A stretch of DNA of 43,984 bases from Microcaldota archaeon. GTDB lineage: Archaea; Micrarchaeota; Micrarchaeia; Micrarchaeales; Micrarchaeaceae. Position 1 is the first letter of the stretch. Every line of letters starts with the position of its first letter. The notes beneath the pieces were generated by a model. It was not told the DNA's origin. It was given only the letters and a program-made list of their open reading frames with translations, and searched no databases. The DNA is taken from NCBI GenBank assembly GCA_021834785.1, contig JAKBRJ010000005.1, positions 1-43,984 on the forward strand. The letters run 5' to 3'. Both the position numbers and the translations under genes were made by a program. Below are positions 42,526 through 43,984 of the stretch, piece after piece.

Positions 42526-43731
42526 CTATAGGAATAGCGATGCAAAAACCTTTGCGTCGCCCACCATATTGCTTATCTTGCAATACTCGTTTGGCACATG
42601 TGCTATATCGTCGCACGTGCTCCACACGGCTACAGGCATGCCAATGTCTCTGAAGTATTTAGCCACTGTACCACCCCCGATGCCTGCGAATTTCGGCTCA
42701 ATGCCTCTTAATTCCTTTATCTTCTGTGAGAGCAGCACCACTACCTCTGAATCTCTAGCAGTAGGTGCAGCCGGATCCTCCCTATTGAATATCTCCAGCT
42801 TTATCTCAGCTCCAGTATCTTTAGATACTCGATTTGCTATGTCTTTAAGATATCCCAATATGTCGTCTATTTTGTATTCTGGAAGAATCCTGCAGTCCAT
42901 ATATGATACTTCAAGCCCGGGAATTATGTTTGTGCTGTCGACGTTCTTTTCGTGCTTTGTCATTTCAAACGTTGAAATTTTGGGATCGAATAGCGTATTT
43001 TCAGCAGCATACTTTTCATGCAGCTTTATATCTGCCTCGTTTAGGAATTTGACTAATGCTCTATATGCATTAATGCCAATATCTGGGGTACTTGCATGGA
43101 CTTGCTTTCCTTTTACGCTTATTTTCAGCCACAGTATGCCCTTCTCGGCTATTTCTATGCTACTACCGTCAGAAGTCCCCCAATCGGGCACTATGACCAT
43201 GTCCCTGCTTCCGAATATGCCCTCTTTCATCAATGCCTGCACGCCGTATGTGCTCCCCACTTCTTCGTCTGCCACCAGTGCCAGGCCGAAGTTGTATTTC
43301 AGATTAGCTTTGGAATCCATCAGGGCTTTCAGCGCGTATATGCTGGCTATCGCGGATTGGCCGTTATCTATTGTTCCACGCCCGTATATTTTATCCCCAT
43401 CGATGTACGCCTTAAACGGATCGCGCTCCCAAAGGGACAGATCGCCAGGAGATACCGTATCGATATGGGAAAGTATCCAGATGGTGGAATCCCTATTCCC
43501 GTATTTTGATATAAGGTTTGACCTCGTAAAATTACCGTCCTTGTAATCGTATCTTTTCACTTGCATTCCGAAGCGTTCCAAAAGCGACCCGAGCATGTCT
43601 GCCCTTTTTGCCTCTCCCTCGCCGCCGCTGGATGGAGATATTGAAGGTATCGCAATCATTTCTGACATCGATTTGATCATGTTTTCTCGGTAAGAATTGA
43701 TATTATCCGTTATGCTATCTAAAGCCCGCAT
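42526..43731 (-). CDS. M20 family metallopeptidase
   Basis: 401 residues. Zinc ligands and active-site residues are visible: ILSHIDTVSPG (His, Asp), YGRGTIDNGQSAIAS (bridging Asp), VADEEVGST (Glu pair) and IAHVPNEY (last His). A lid domain sits at about 190-310 (KGKQVHASTPDIGINAY). Substrates in this family include N-succinyl-diaminopimelate, acetylornithine and dipeptides; I cannot choose between these. It stands alone. Confidence 0.88.
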   Translation of the reverse strand: MRALDSITDNINSYRENMIKSMSEMIAIPSISPSSGGEGEAKRADMLGSLLERFGMQVKRYDYKDGNFTRSNLISKYGNRDSTIWILSHIDTVSPGDLSLWERDPFKAYIDGDKIYGRGTIDNGQSAIASIYALKALMDSKANLKYNFGLALVADEEVGSTYGVQALMKEGIFGSRDMVIVPDWGTSDGSSIEIAEKGILWLKISVKGKQVHASTPDIGINAYRALVKFLNEADIKLHEKYAAENTLFDPKISTFEMTKHEKNVDSTNIIPGLEVSYMDCRILPEYKIDDILGYLKDIANRVSKDTGAEIKLEIFNREDPAAPTARDSEVVVLLSQKIKELRGIEPKFAGIGGGTVAKYFRDIGMPVAVWSTCDDIAHVPNEYCKISNMVGDAKVFASLFL

Positions 43732-43984
43732 ACAACCACAACATAACTTGTATGAAAAAAACTAAAATATATGCATGCAGTTTTTTGTTCCAAGAATAAC
43801 GATAGGAATAAATACCTTATTGTGAAAATGATATTGCTTATTTGTTTTCTGAGCATGTTGTTGTTTGAAGTGCTTAGTGTGTTATATCACACTTTATTGT
43901 GAAAATTCCTGCTTGGAATTGGATGTAGTCTTGAGGAGTGCAATACGATACCGACAATTGCAAAATTAAGGCCGTGTTAGATTC
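43732..43984. other. Intergenic end of the window with a short direct repeat
   Basis: TTATTGTGAAAAT occurs at 43817-43829 and again at 43894-43906. A 43-codon forward frame (43771-43902) would give a one-helix peptide (YLIVKMILLICFLSMLLF), with little support. No RNA gene is seen. Confidence 0.25.

Noticed and set aside
43771..43902. 43-codon one-helix peptide at the right end
   Set aside because: It is short and AT-rich, with no ribosome-binding site; chance frames of this kind are common.

Overview
This window is from an archaeon. It carries Kae1 and Bud32, Csl4, RpoL, Nop5, Nmd3, archaeal SecE and SecDF, CarS for ether-lipid synthesis, archaeal-type AlaRS, ThrRS and GlyRS, archease, aSUI1 and P1/P0-type stalk proteins. 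Genes are short and packed, with operon overlaps of 1 to 20 bases and convergent stop codons that overlap. Several proteins are trimmed compared with relatives in other archaea. TATA boxes lie about 26 bases before start codons, so many mRNAs are probably leaderless. One tRNA has an intron in its T-loop. Together this suggests a small-genome DPANN-type lineage, perhaps Micrarchaeota-like; that placement is inference.

Layout. 1-8.1 kb: a leftward operon (Exo5/Cas4-like nuclease, alaS, carS, spermidine-synthase-like methyltransferase), a lone membrane protein, then an APC permease and an Obg-type GTPase. 8.19-12.8 kb: an accessory island directly after tRNA-Leu(CAG). It holds a RelE-like toxin with a winged-helix partner and a palindromic operator, an AT-rich gene with two AN1 zinc fingers, a metzincin-like protease, an anchored surface protein, broken reading frames, a hairpin-rich stretch and IS200/IS605-like end motifs. 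12.8-24.3 kb: core genes for translation quality control (NFACT-R), secretion (secE, secF-secD), tRNA thiolation (thiI), a peptidase S66 homologue, nmd3, thrS, a class III signal-peptide protein, a CBS protein, intron-containing tRNA-Cys and archease. 24.4-33.5 kb: archaeosortase, a Nudix-uracil-DNA-glycosylase fusion, a winged-helix protein, a short Nop5, a ribbon-helix-helix protein, a methyltransferase-like protein, and the operon glyS-ogg1-translin. 33.1-43.7 kb: an HTH protein overlapping a degenerate RpiB-fold protein, an eS26-like protein with a B-box-like membrane protein, kae1-bud32, csl4-rpoL, a YgjP-type metallopeptidase, the uL1-uL10-P1 operon, DUF302, uL29-aSUI1, DUF99 and an M20 peptidase.

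How the genes work together. Most serve information processing: tRNA charging (Ala, Thr, Gly), tRNA modification and splicing (ThiI, Kae1/Bud32, archease, tRNA-Cys), ribosome build-up and rescue (uL1, uL10, P1, uL29, eS26, Nmd3, Nop5, NFACT-R), RNA decay (Csl4, translin) and base-excision repair (Ogg1, UDG). A second group builds the cell surface (SecE/D/F, class III signal-peptide protein, archaeosortase, CarS). The most unusual items are the T-loop tRNA intron, the Nudix-UDG fusion lacking most iron-sulfur cysteines, Nop5 without its fibrillarin-binding domain, an RqcH-like protein reduced to coiled coil plus NFACT-R, a shortened uL10, and the tRNA-Leu island.
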